From Cercis canadensis (taxonomy: Eukaryota; Streptophyta; Magnoliopsida; Fabales; Fabaceae): a DNA stretch of 64,000 bases. The stretch spans positions 124,001 to 188,000 of the forward strand of contig QAOA01008121.1 of the NCBI GenBank assembly GCA_003255065.1. Direction: 5' to 3'. Below, piece after piece: positions 11,011-23,247 of the stretch. The notes under the pieces were generated by a model. The model made no database searches, was not told where the DNA came from, and saw only the letters and a program-made list of their open reading frames with translations. Each line of letters starts with the position of its first letter. Position 1 is the stretch's first letter. The translations under genes were made by a program, and so were the position numbers.

Positions 11011-12176
11011 AACGCTTTGATTAAGCTATATATTTGTTGTCCTTCAACTTCCAATAATTAATGGCTCATTATCTCTGATCTCTGTATCTATTATAAAAAT
11101 TTTTTATTTTAGGTTCGAACACAAAATTTACATATTTTAAAAATGATCTTAATATCACTCAACCACAAATTATTTAGTTATAGTCTTTTGATATAAGCTT
11201 ATGGTTGTGACTTGTGAATGTTAACATTAAACATTTATAATGAAATTAACTTGGACCCAGAAGCTATTGACCACTTCAAATTTATATATGCAATTATAAA
11301 TAAAAATGGAAGCCATAAAATCCAAATTTCTAACAAGTAAGAATTAATGCAAGCGTTGGAGCTGGCCTTTTTTTTTGTTGTCGTTTATATACGCATGCAT
11401 AAAATATAATGTTAAGTGAGGTTCACAAATTGTTTGTAGCTTTATAGATGCAGTTTCTCAGAAATCACAGAACATTCGGCATTTCTGAAATGAAATCTCA
11501 TTTATTATGTATAAATGGTTAAACACAGGTGGAGGTGGAGCTGGATCGTCATATAAGAACGAAACCGCGGTCCCTTACTCAGTTAACTATCTATCATCAG
11601 TTTTTTTAATAACTGAATTAACAATCAAATTAATAAAAATAGAAATTACTAATTAACGGAGTGAATTCAATATGCAAGTAAATTAACTCTTCAGCACTTC
11701 ATATGATAAGATGGTAACATCCGGCATTGATGTATGAAAAACAAATCATTTCATTTCATTGATGTATGACAATTTTTTGTATACACTCTATCACAGTATG
11801 CAAAGAGGATTTATTAATTTTCCTTATTAATATGCGAGAGATAGATATATACAAATCTATGTACCAAACACAAAGAAGACACCTCAGAATTAATTTTCTC
11901 TTTCCTTTTAAATTACTTTGCTTAAACTATACTTGTTTTTCCTCCTTTCTCATAGTTGGAACTTGGAAGCAAATAAAAGACACTCACTAGTGATAATATA
12001 TGAATATCTAGTTATCTATTCTTTGCAAGTGTTTTTAGAAACTGAAGCGTTCATGTTCGTTGAACCTTATGTAAAAATATAAGGGAACTATTATTTGTCT
12101 GGAAAGGTTGGATTTGAGATTGAATTTGAAAATAAAAAAAGGGAAAGAGAAAAAGTAGCGTTCAAGTACGTAGGTG
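11011..12176. other. Intergenic, no gene recognised
   Basis: AT-rich spacer after copy 2. Short open frames here (for example 11766-11990) lack any recognisable motif and are probably chance. No repeats of note until 12177. Confidence 0.5.
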
Positions 12177-12178
12177 TT

Positions 12179-12455
12179 AATTTCTCCTTCTCCCACCATG
12201 CATCACCACCGACCACAAGGGCCACTCCCACACCGCCACCACCATGCTAACTGCTAAGAGAGCAACAATACTTGAATTATATACACATATACCAACATAC
12301 AATGGAGGTGCACAAGTCAAATTCTCCTTCTCATCACCGACCATATGTGCCACTCTAACATCGCCACCACCATTCTGAAAGAGCAAACCAAACTTGAATT
12401 GCAGACACATATGCCAACAGCTGTGCAACGACAATGGAGGCTATACAAGTAAAAT
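12179..12455. repeat. Diverged tandem duplication, two units of about 138 bp
   Basis: Unit 1 (about 12179-12318) and unit 2 (about 12319-12455) share the order TTCTCCTTCTC, CACCGACCA, GCCACTC, CGCCACCACCAT, AGAGCAA, ACTTGAATT, ACACATAT, CAATGGAGG and ACAAGT. Open frames on the minus strand span it, but they differ between units and look non-coding. Confidence 0.7.
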
Positions 12456-13095
12456 TATACAAAAATCATAACCCTTAATTAGGCCTCTTTATTATACGAA
12501 GACCAATAAATATATATATTTTTTTAACAGTAAAAATATTTTTAGGTTAGTTTTTATACATTAAAATTAATTTTTTTTTAACAATCTTAAAGGCATATAC
12601 CGACATCAATCTAATGCATTCAATGAAAAAAAATTTCAAAAACAATTTGAACCTTGATTTAAAATATAAGTAACAGAACTTCATTTTTATCTAATGTCCC
12701 ACACAGGTATCTATATTTATTTATTTAAGAAAAAAGTTTTTCTTTTTTTGCGATGATTTACGAAAAGTTTATTACGTCAAGAATTGACCTCATTTTTATT
12801 TGTTTTTTGTGTTCAAGAAAAAGATAATCATCGACTTCGTCTTCTTGTATTTTTTTTTTTTTTTTTGTGCTGATTAATTAGAAAGTCATCAATCTTAATG
12901 AATGAACATTATTCCGTACTGGGTCGTTGACTATTAAAGCATCGCTTATATTGGATGTTAAATTTGATGACTTGGATTTGTCCTCATTTGATGACCTGGT
13001 TAATTAATAAGATGATTACGCACAGTTAACCTTAATTAAGGAACTCCGTCATGATTCCGTTAATAAAATAAATAATTTCAATGCTTGTGGCATTG
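12456..13095. other. Upstream region of carbonic anhydrase copy 3
   Basis: AT-rich with poly-T tracts (for example about 12850-12866). No coding sequence recognised. Confidence 0.5.
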
Positions 13096-13103
13096 TATAT
13101 AAA
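13096..13103 (+). promoter_or_regulatory. TATA box of carbonic anhydrase copy 3
   Basis: TATATAAA about 101-108 bp upstream of the ATG at 13204, giving an expected 5' leader of about 70-80 nt. Confidence 0.55.
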
Positions 13104-13203
13104 AAAGTGTTGAAGCTTAAGACATTTATCTCACTACATTGCCCCTTCTTCGTAGTTCCAATCATCTGCTCCCTCTAGAGTCTAGTCCCAGAATTAGCAG
13201 AAC

Positions 13204-13715
13204 ATGAAGCATCAAAGCAAGAACACGTTTATCATTCCAAGTTCACTCATACTTTTGATCATCCTCTTCCTCTTGCATCATTCAACATCAACAAGAGCTC
13301 AAGAAGTTGGTAATTAATTATGCACCTGCTGGATCATGTTTCTATCTTATCTTTCCTGTGTTTTGACTTCAAGTTTAATTTGGTGTTCTTTCATACAAAT
13401 ATAGGTTGTGTTCTTTCTTTTTTTAACTTGCGGTAATTAATGAAATTATTTGTGTACGGTGTGCAGAGGAAGAGAGAGAGTTCGATTATATAGAAGGGAG
13501 TGAGAAGGGACCTGAGCACTGGGGAGAGATCAAAGAAGAATGGGCATCTTGTAAAGATGGAGATATGCAGTCTCCCATAGACTTGTCGAGTTGGAGAGTC
13601 AAAGTTATCCCAAAGTTGCGACAACTCAAGATCAACTATAACTCCTTTAATGCCACTCTCACCAACAGAGGCCATGATATTGCGGTCAGCTTACCATGCA
13701 ACTCACTCTAATTCC

Positions 13716-13762
<47 letters not shown>

Positions 13763-15136
13763 TTATGCTTACACAATCCATGCTTAATTTGAATATCCAC
13801 TATAAACATGAAATTTTCTTGGAAGCAATGAGAAGACAGCGTTAAATTCAGATATTCTCTCTAGTACAAATGGGTTTTTAATTTTTATTCCTTAAAGAAG
13901 ATATTAATTTTCGTACAAGATGATGATCATCATCATCCATCTTAGCTAGTACGTAGGTACCTACGTAGCAAAGGGAGCATGTTTTTATATAATTGGCATA
14001 TATGGGAAATGGGTTCCATTAATTAGTTGCGTTGGTGAATGGTGAATAACATGCAGATGTTTTGGAGGGGTGATGCGGGGTCTATACGCATGGATGGCAC
14101 CCACTACTTTCTGCAGCAATGCCACTGGCATTCTCCTTCTGAACATTCCATCAATGGCAGGAAGTCAGTGTCTCTGTCTCTGTCTCGCTCCACATATTTC
14201 TCATATAACACATAAAAACAGAGCCAGGGAGACATTTTTATTAATTAAATTCTTACAAATAGAGAACGAATCCTTGAATAAACAAACTTGTTCATTGAAT
14301 TTATTAATTCTATCATTAAATTGATTAGGTACGACATGGAGTTGCACATGCTACACGTAAGCCGGGACCCAAGGCCAAGGGGGAACAAGAACAAGATCCT
14401 TGTGGTGGCTGCTCTCTATAAGATTGGTCAACCCGATCCTTTTCTCTCTAAGGTCCCTACTAATAAATTTCTTTAAACTTGTGTTTTAGTTAAAGAAATT
14501 AAGACCTCAAAGTCAAACAACCATATAAACTTGCTTAATTCATTTGCAACTTGTGTCTGTAAATGCTGAATACACTACAGTTGGAGAAGGACATAATGCA
14601 CATGGTGGATGAAGAAGAAGAAAGAGTGATGGGAGAGATGGATCCCTCAGAAATCAAGATGGGAGGTAACATGTATTACAGATACATAGGCTCACTCACC
14701 ACTCCTCCTTGCACTCAAGGTGTCATCTGGACCGTTGATAAAAAGGTACAACAATAACCCCTCTCGATCGTTACTTATTCCCATAAAAATTATGATTTTC
14801 TTACCCTTGATTTGATTGTGACTGTTTATTAATAATTATAATGTGAAACCACAAGCTAATTAATATTTAATATATCAGATAAGGACCGTTTCAAAAGCGC
14901 AATTGAAGCTTCTGAGGCTCGCAGTCCATGATGTGAGTTGGGTTTAATTTATGGAAAAACCTCTCACACAAACCACTTCCTTTGGGTTTGGCTACTCTCT
15001 TATTTATATTATTATATGTTGGGTAACTTTGCAGTTTGCAGAAGCGAATGCAAGACCAACGCAACCACACAATCAACGGCAGATACATCTCCACGTCCAT
15101 GGTCCAATTCCAACCACCGACCCACCTAAGCATTAA
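13204..15136 (+). CDS. Alpha-carbonic anhydrase, tandem copy 3
   Basis: Third head-to-tail copy. Exons: 13204-13309, 13467-13684, 14057-14163, 14329-14452, 14581-14745, 14879-14932, 15035-15136, giving 291 residues. The N terminus is a long hydrophobic signal peptide ([20 protein letters not shown]). Catalytic residues are intact: [12 protein letters not shown], the histidine in [22 protein letters not shown]. Exon 4 is nine bases longer than in copies 1 and 2 and adds three residues in the charged loop [11 protein letters not shown]. The tail is rich in His and Pro ([11 protein letters not shown]...) and unrelated to the tails of the other two copies. An AT dinucleotide run of about 40 bp lies in intron 2. 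The donor after exon 2 is GTCAGC, weaker than usual but in the conserved position. Confidence 0.92.
13719..13759. repeat. (AT)n microsatellite in intron 2 of carbonic anhydrase copy 3
   Basis: About 20 AT units in the intron, shortly after the exon 2 donor site. Confidence 0.9.
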
Positions 15137-15967
15137 GTTGTAACCTGTCTATAGCCTCGCACCCCTTCCTCTCTTTTTTTCTTTAAAAAAAAATAAATTA
15201 TCTTATACATCGGGGGAAGACTGCATGCTGATGCCTTCAAGTCACTTACTGTGGTATGAAATAAAATAATTTATATTTATTGAGAATAAAAGGGGATTGA
15301 ATTTCGATACCAAACTTGAATGAATGAAATGATTGATGAGGAAATCTCCTTACTGTGGCATTCAGATTCAACGTTGATTATCAAAATTACGCTACCAACA
15401 AATTAATCGGATGAATAATTAAAAAAGTAGAGAAGCATTTTTTTGAAAAAAAAAAAAATCAAAGATGGAGTAAACGAATGACAATGATGCGGAGTTTCTT
15501 GCAAATAAAGGGAAGGAGAGATGCAAGGCACAAATGAGTGGCAAGGAATATCATGTCTAAGTATAAAAGGGATCTCTTGCCACTCCTCCCCATTAGATAG
15601 TTTGTCAATGATAGCGTATATCTTCTTTAATTCTGTAAATTAGAGCTAATCTTATAATAATTTGACCTAAATCATGATTTCACTCCGTTTCCTAAAAACT
15701 TTCAGCTCATGATTTATGGTACCATTTAGATCACACAGAATAGGAATTTGAACAAGTAAAAGCTAAAAGTCGAGTACTAAAATGAAAGTCTAGCTACTCT
15801 AAATTACATGGCATCAGTATGATGAGCTCAATCATATCTAGGTAATTTTTAACAAGAAAAGTTAAAGTAATCAGCCGCTTTTGCTTTTATTCCTATGTGA
15901 ACATAACTGGACATTCAACAGCTATTCCAAATAAGCATCATCTTAAATTCTTAATGTTGAGAACTAA
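15137..15967. other. Intergenic between carbonic anhydrase copy 3 and the CHY/RING gene
   Basis: No coding sequence recognised. It holds the 3' flanks of two convergent genes. A TATAAAAG with a small 10-bp hairpin (GAGTGGCAAG / CTTGCCACTC) lies near 15536-15588; I could not link it to a gene. Confidence 0.5.
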
Positions 15968-18438
15968 TCATCTCACCATCTCTTCAATCCTTGATGAGCA
16001 TGACGCAGGCCCACCTTGTGTCCGTCTTGTATTGTAGGATTTGCATTTGTGGCACTTGTGCGCCACAATGTGAAAGCTTACCTCAGATGTTTCTCCACAG
16101 TCATTACAGAGAATCCAAACCTAGCCACATAAAACACTCAGATTGAGAAGTTTGGAAGCTAACCTGTGTTGAAGCTAAAGGCATACATATTGTCCATATT
16201 GCTTACCATCTTATTTTGATAAATTTCAGGCATAGGTGTTGAAGCAACCTGGAAATGTTTGAAAAAAAAAAAAAAAACGAAGTTGTTTAGGGGTAATGTT
16301 CTTTCCAGATATATTTACTAAATAATAACTTAAATCAGATCACTTCGGTTACTAATTATAGCCCCAACTATAAATTTACCTCCCGGTCCAATCTCTGCCA
16401 CACGAGCGACATATCACAAAATGATTTTGAGCAAACAGGGCATGCATACCTGTAAAATATTTAAATTAAGACAGATGAACGACCACCAAACATATGTACA
16501 ATTACTGCTGAATAAAAGGTATGTTTTAAATTCTAGAACTAACTGATAATGCCGCTCCATTTCTCTCACACATCCCAAATGTATAGTGTGACCACATGGC
16601 ATTACAGTAATGTCCTTTGTTGTATCGAAAAGAAACTGCAGAGAGGAATATAAGGTGGGGAAATCATTAGTGCAATTGAAAAAGGAAATATATTTACTTA
16701 AAAGGTCTCCCGTTCTCGTGACATTACCTCAAAGCAAACAGGGCAATTGTGATGCATTGCTTTTTCCACACACTGGTGTGAATCCTTCATCAACGTTGAA
16801 TAGCAACATCCTGAGAATGGAAAGAGATAATGACAGGGAATTTTAATCAAAGAAACACTTGAGAGATTTGAGGTTCAGAAGGAACAGATAAAAGGGTTGT
16901 TCTCAAGCCAAGTGGTTGCTCAAGGCATTCAGATGCTTACCACATTTATTACAATGGAAAAAATTCTCCTCTCCTCCAGTTCTGCAAATGTCAAACAGAA
17001 GAATCTCAAATTACATTTGATAAATTATAGATGCTGCCCTAGACATGAAATAGGGAAGATGGTAAAGTTTCAACCTGCAGATTCCACACTCATCACAATG
17101 GTATTGCTTTTTTGATACCTAAAGATACAAAATAACATTTTAGTTACGCAAGATTTAAGGGAGGCCTTAGTGTTAAAAGAGATACTAAGAAAAGGGGCTA
17201 ACATCATCATCGAAGAACTTGCACTTGAAGCAGAAGTAATTTCCCATGCAAACACCACAGTTAATGCACATCTGTTGAACCTGCAATGTGGAGGAGGTTA
17301 AACCATTTTCGACTCTTTTGTTGACTGTTTGTTATATCAAATCAGGAGGATGCTTACATCTTGCTCTGTGCTACACAAGGAACAGATGATCTGAAAATAA
17401 ATGGCACAAACAATATATTCAATTAGTGCTTCCTTTTCTACTTGGATGGGGATTGGATAGTAGTTATATAATTCAAGGTTACTCGACATGAAAAATGGTG
17501 GAAAACAAAAAGGGTTTAGTTCAGTGTAGAAAGTTTTATAACTTTAGTGAACCATATGATGCCACACGTTGGAAACTGGAAAGCGAGTGAAAGCTTTAAC
17601 TGTTGGTGAAATATTAAGCTGGCTCTCCTTTTGTTTATATGCATTAACAGAATATAATCAAATAGTGGGATCGATCCGAAATAGATTTCTTATCCATTGA
17701 GTTTCCAGATTTGAAGACATACTTTTATGAAAATTATAAATAGATATAATGCATAAAACGACATAAAAGAATTAAAAAATGTTGCAGTTTGTCTTTTCTT
17801 CATTTTAAGCATCTTTCAACATGATAAATTCCAGGAAACTAAAAAAAAATATAACGAAGAAACCTAGTCAATGGAAGATTAATTTCTATGGATAAGCATT
17901 AATCTAAATTACACCAACTAAGTAACCTACAGAAGTTATGGCTACGTACTCTCTTCAAATCATGACGAGGAATGTCATGGCGATCAACAGGGTCCACTTC
18001 AATCGAGTTCTGTTGCAAAACCAAAAAATATTCAAATTATATGTTGTTATGTTCATTTAATAGAGCGAACTCAGGGAAGGGAGATAACTATTTTTTAGAC
18101 AAAATAAAGAAAAAGTTAAACTGTCATCATCGAACAAGATCATAATAAAAGGAAAGAAATTAGAGAGGGAAAATAACCTTAGATTCATTATGGCAATGTC
18201 TGCAATCGAAAACTTCATCGCAGCAAGGTGCTCTTATCTTGCATCTCCTCTTATAATGTGAGCACCTCAATATTTTTTTTAAGAAAAAAATAAAATCCCC
18301 AAAGTCAATTTTACTCTTCAAAAGAAAATAAAGCCCTATCATCCAAAAGAAAAGATACCCGTAATTGGCATATCCCAGTTCCGATGGAGACTCGTTGTCC
18401 TGATGAGAAATTCCAGTGGTTGACATCCGGGGCTCCAT
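15968..18438 (-). CDS. CHY zinc-finger and RING-finger E3 ubiquitin ligase (CHYR1/RZPF34/MIEL1-type)
   Basis: Predicted E3 ubiquitin ligase. In Arabidopsis the family (CHYR1/RZPF34, MIEL1) acts in ABA, drought and defence signalling. Twelve coding exons in minus order: 18438-18359, 18265-18178, 18009-17950, 17390-17358, 17280-17203, 17118-17075, 16981-16941, 16810-16728, 16635-16544, 16449-16380, 16248-16207, 16120-15968; 287 residues. Domains in order: CHY finger ([35 protein letters not shown]), CTCHY finger ([21 protein letters not shown]), RING finger ([29 protein letters not shown]) and a C-terminal zinc ribbon (CNDCGE ... [12 protein letters not shown]). All cysteine/histidine pairs I could check are present. 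The start at MEPRMST is the last plausible ATG before the CHY domain; an extra 5' leader exon cannot be excluded. The first intron is only 93 bp, stop-free and in frame. Confidence 0.92.
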
Positions 18439-20000
18439 TATCTTCAGATTCTGGTGCGGTCTCCGCTTCAATCCTTCAACTTCAAATTGGCATGTGATAC
18501 ACAAAACTGAATGATTACAAGTTTTCAATATAGAAGAGTAAAATAATATTAATTTGTTGATGTACAAGAATAAATTTCAAAGACGCACCACTTAATTATG
18601 ATAGGAGAAGAGGTTGAACATGTAATTGACGCTGAAGCCAGAAGTTTCAGGCCTCAACAATGGGTTCTCTACATAGGGAGAGAGTGGAGAGGAGGAGGAA
18701 GAGGAAGAACTTGAAGCTTGCAAGGAAAATATCAGCGACAGTGTGTCGATGAAATACCAAATTTACCCATATATTCTTTATTGATTTTTCCTCGTTCAGC
18801 CGATGACGAGGCGACACGCCAGCGCTTTGCCGGCCAACTTAAATCATTCATTACTAGATAAGCGTAATAATTAGGATGTGACGATGCCTGATTTTGACTT
18901 GATAGTGAGGGCCTGGTAAGGTGGGGTTACCTGCAAAGGTATATGATAAAGATTGGGTGTTTACCTGAGCTCTAATGCTTAAGTTAGTAACAATCCAGAT
19001 ATCAAACAAGAGCTTTAATAATCTTTTTCTGTTTTGTAAAAAGAAGTCCCCTTTTTTACTTGTCGTTCCTGCAATTTATAGGAAAATTCCCAGGTTTAAA
19101 GGGTCCAGGGAATGGTTTTAGATATGGACTTTAATGACAATGGGCTTAAAATCTTATGGGCCGAAATATTTGGTATCTACAAGATGGAACACTGAGTTTT
19201 TTTCTTTAAAAAAATAAAAAATAGAACGATTAACTGAATACCTTTTTTTTTTTTTGTCGCCCTTTTTGGTGCTATGAATAATTGCATTGATTTGTGACTA
19301 GTGTCTTGTGAATTTGGAAAACCCACCACTCCAGGACCCAAGCAACTCCAACTCTACAACTATGAGCAGCAGCACCGAACGATGCCGTATTCTACTTATC
19401 TATTTTATTTCTTTTTAATATTTTTAATTATAATTTTAAATTTAAACACAAAATTTACAACTCTTAAAATATTACAACCGAATGCCTATAGGGTGCTCGA
19501 TAATAAAAAAGTGAGTATTTCTCATTGGTGTGTTTAGCATTCAGCGTGCCATGACGTGAGCCATGTGAGTTGAGTTCAGGTTTGCAACAAAGTCGGTGGT
19601 TGGCGGCAATTCCCAGGTTGTTTATTCTATCAGGGAAACCAGTGGACTAATAGAACTTTGACACGCAAGCTTGGGTGGACTTGCTGACGTAAAATTGACA
19701 CTCAGGAGAATGGACCTTTTATTCTGTCCCATTATTCTGGAAGCAATTTAATGAAAAGGTTCAAAATCTTTTTTTTTTTCTTCTTTATGTCGGAAAACCT
19801 AATGCCCTTCGGGTCTGACAAAATTCGGACCAAATAGATGACTTAGCCCATTTAGAGGTAAAGCCCAAATAGATGAATAAGCCCAATCAATAACAATCCA
19901 GACAAAAACACGAGCAGGAAGAAAAATAGTACTTGATAGATGATACTGAGAGCCACGATTCAACGATCTTAAGGTTTGGGTATATATATGGTTGGTGAAT
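18439..20000. other. Upstream region of the CHY/RING gene and intergenic spacer
   Basis: The 18.6-18.8 kb part is GA-rich and is a likely 5' leader and promoter for the minus-strand gene. Several TGGGCY/AGCCCA motifs lie at about 19140-19165 and 19845-19890. No protein-coding frame was recognised. Confidence 0.5.
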
Positions 20001-21180
20001 TTATTTCAATAATTACTCGTAATCAGCCCTCCCATATTGACTGTTTTGTTTTCTACATTTGCCTCATCCTTTTTATTTCCTCTATTTACAGACTATGCTC
20101 CACTCAAATTAATAGTTTGCACAATTCTCCTAATTTGAGAAATGATATTTATAGTTATACATTTAGATGGAAAAATTTTAAGCCTTTTTGTGGGTCTCTT
20201 GTAAGCTCAATTAAAATTAAGTGAATCTAATTAAATTATAATATTATCACATGTGCAAAAATGTGAACTTCTAGATGTCAAAATACACTACTCGCCTAAT
20301 TTTGTTGGAGAATAGCTAACCCATCGCTAAATAAGTACCAAAACTTACATTATTTGTCGGACAATGTTAAATCTGATTCAGCTAAACAAAAATATTTAAA
20401 ATTACTTCATCCTCTTCTCAATAATTTGATATTTACAAGTTATAATGTAAATAAAAAATAATTATTGTAAAATCGATTCTCAAATACCATATACAATATC
20501 TAAACATATAATTTATTCTTCTACGTTAATTTTATCCATAAATAATTTTGCCCATTCAGTAGTTACAAATTTCAATCACCGCCTATCCACGTGAAACACA
20601 AGAAGAAGAGGTGACGATGTAGGGTAGCTTACAGCTGTGTCTTGTTCACTATAGAAGTTGGGAGGGGAAAAGAAAGAAACAAGACAATTTACCCAGAAGA
20701 GCCACATCATTATCGGCATATCTAGGCACATGCACCAATCTAAACTTTTGTTAAGTGACCGACCCCTGAGAGATAGTTAAGTTAAGGCTTGGTATCTATA
20801 TCTCATTCCACTTCTGTGGTCCATAACTTTTTCACCTGTAAATTCATCAACTTTTGCCTAAAATCCAGATTAAACTTGGTCTGCTTTGTCTGTCTTGGTA
20901 TCTTTAGAATCAATGCCGCAGCTATGTTTCAGTACATCACATGTTACATGAAACAAATAATTAAATACAAACTCTAGGACGGTTTGGACTGTCTTTCAAA
21001 TTATTTTCTTTTATAGGGAGCACCAAACCAGTCAAAGGGGAAACAGTAACAGATTTAACTTTATAAATGAAGCACGTGTCACGGAAAAAAGACAAGAAAA
21101 CGAACAGAAAATTGTCACTAAATTAGGAATATATCATTTTTTATAAAAGCTTGTGTTAAGTTACAATCACAAAAATGGGT
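20001..21180. other. Intergenic, no gene recognised
   Basis: AT-rich. Short open frames have no family features. A G-box-like ACACGTG-type site lies near 21070-21080. Nothing else of note. Confidence 0.5.
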
Positions 21181-21470
21181 GAATTTTTGTGAGATTCATA
21201 TAATAAATTTGGTGTTGTTACAAAAATTTTAAAAAATTGAGTTATTAAATATATGTTTGACAGTTCTCTCTATAAAATATAAAAATAATATAATATAAAA
21301 AAAATAATAAACTCTATTTTCTTTTAGCAAAAGTTGAATTTTTTGTTTTACACATTTTTTATATCATGTTATTATTATATTTTATAAAAAAAATTATATA
21401 TTTTATTACATATTAAAATTTTTAATTTTTTTAAAATATTTATAATTTATTGAAGAAATCCCACTAACCC
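21180..21470. mobile_element. AT-rich foldback MITE, family A copy 1
   Basis: The left arm (GTTGTTACAAAAATTTTAAA, TTATTAAATAT, TATAAAATATAAAAATAATA) is repeated in inverted form in the right arm (TATTATTATATTTTATAAA, ATATTTTATTACATATTAAA). The same arm sequence occurs in copies at 31.3-31.7 kb and 53.4-53.8 kb. Ends are approximate and no target-site duplication was identified here. Confidence 0.6.
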
Positions 21471-22318
21471 GGCGTACCTAGATGGAGTGGGGGTAGCCCT
21501 ACTCAATTTTTCTTAAATTGCTATGGGCAAGGATGGGTGGACGGTGGACCATCCCTCTAGTCCCCACTTCCCTACTACAAAAAGGGCTCTGGCAAGTGGT
21601 CGATCCAAAAAGCGTCATTGGTCCAAGGCTTTCACGTGCTTTGCTCCCCTTAACTTGTCATAATTGACTGTGAGAGGTATCTCCAATGTCTCTTATGTGA
21701 ACTCAACAACACGCCTCAAGTTTTTGGGCTTTCTCTTCATTTATGCTATTCCTACAGCCCATGCCATATACCACTATTTGCCAATTTGTATTTATTACAA
21801 ACCAGCCATCAAACAACTTGCTCCCATTCCCTCCTCTTTTCATATCTCTACCATTTCAGAATAGAATAGCATGAATTTTATGAAATTTCGAAAATCAGGT
21901 ATACAAATTACTATATGCTGATTTGACATGGAAGAAAACAAAATGGGAAGAAAAATTAGCACATATGTAAATCTTCATAAATAGCTTTTGGACTTTAAAC
22001 CATATAATGATCATGACACTATCTTGTTCTACACCTTTCTCTATTAGCATTCTATATTCTTCCTCTCATAATAGCATACGCTCGCTCTGGAACATTTCTC
22101 TTTCCATTGGGGCAAACCAATCAAGGGTTGTGACCTTGAAGTATGTGCCGTTTGAACCGTGAACGTCATGCTCTCATTAAACTGTCATACCAATTTGTCA
22201 TGTAATTAAGCCACATTCGCTAGTGGGTCATTTCCAAACGCGGCTCCAATTTATAAAAAGACAAAAATCAAATAGTGCTGTGTATTTTGTATGCTGTAAA
22301 GAGTTTTGGCCTTTTAGG
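21471..22318. other. Intergenic, no gene recognised
   Basis: Contains a G+C-richer patch at about 21470-21660 with no coding signature. No other features seen. Confidence 0.45.
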
Positions 22319-22763
22319 GTATGTGTGGGAGTTTGATGCGGGAAAAAAAAAAGAGAAAAGAGGAAAAAAAAATTAAAAAAAAAAATTTATTTGAATTATT
22401 AAAATGAGTAAAAAAAATTAAAAAAAAAGACAAATTTTATTATAAAATATTTTTATTATTTTATTTTTTATTATTAAAATAGATATTTAATATAAAATTA
22501 AATAATATATACTTATTTTTTTAATAAAAGAGTGAAAAATTTTAAAAAAATAAAAAATATATAATAATTATTTTAACATATTTTTTTAAAACTATTTAAT
22601 TTAAAAAAATATAAAAATAAACAAAAATATAGTGTAAAAATTATATTTTACTCATCAATTTCCTCTTTTTTTTTTTAAGATAAATATTTCAAACAAAAAA
22701 AATAAAAAATTTATTCCTCTTCTATCATTTTCTTTCTTCTCTAAAATAACTCCCAAACAAATC
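22319..22763. mobile_element. Very AT-rich foldback MITE
   Basis: The left end GTATGTGTGGGAGTTT matches, in inverted form, the right end AACTCCCAAACAAATC. Inside, AGAGGAA, AAATTTATTTGAA and ATGAGTAAAA recur inverted in the other arm. The middle is almost pure A/T. The design fits a non-autonomous DNA element. No clear target-site duplication was found. Confidence 0.6.
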
Positions 22764-23247
22764 TAAAAAATAAACAACACAAAAAATAAGACGTGGAGAA
22801 TCCAGGATATCAGAGCGAGAGGACCTTTCATGTATTGTATTAATTCGATGTCTAGTAATTTTTATTTATTTTTTGCTAAACTAGTAATTGTTAGATTTAT
22901 CCCAAATTCTATATCCTAATATCTATCATTGCAGGACACAATGGTCATAAAAGCTGAAGCAAAATAAAGTAACAAATAAAATGGGAGAGGAAAAAGAAAT
23001 GGAATCATTCAAGCAGAGCAGAATAGGACATTGAATCCTGGGTCACCCCACAAGAAAGAGAACAAGGATGATCATAATTTAATTGAGATCAACCGGGCAC
23101 CAATTAAACACCAAAAAGGAAAAAAGTCCCAAAACAAAGTAAAATACACAAGATGAGAGAAGAGGAAAGGAAAAGAAAAATCCGTCCCACTCTTCATTGA
23201 TTCAGTGACTGATGCAGATACGATTTCCCATTTTGGATTTCCATTTC
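22764..23247. other. 3' flank of the TIP aquaporin gene
   Basis: No separate gene. The 23.0-23.25 kb part is likely 3' UTR of the minus-strand aquaporin. Confidence 0.5.

Noticed and set aside
15530..15595. Possible miR482/2118-like precursor (TCTTGCCACTCCTCCCC with an upstream complementary GAGTGGCAAG)
   Set aside because: Only 10 bp pair; the lower stem does not pair, the loop is large and the 3' end differs from miR482 (no CCCATTCC). Treated as a chance hairpin.
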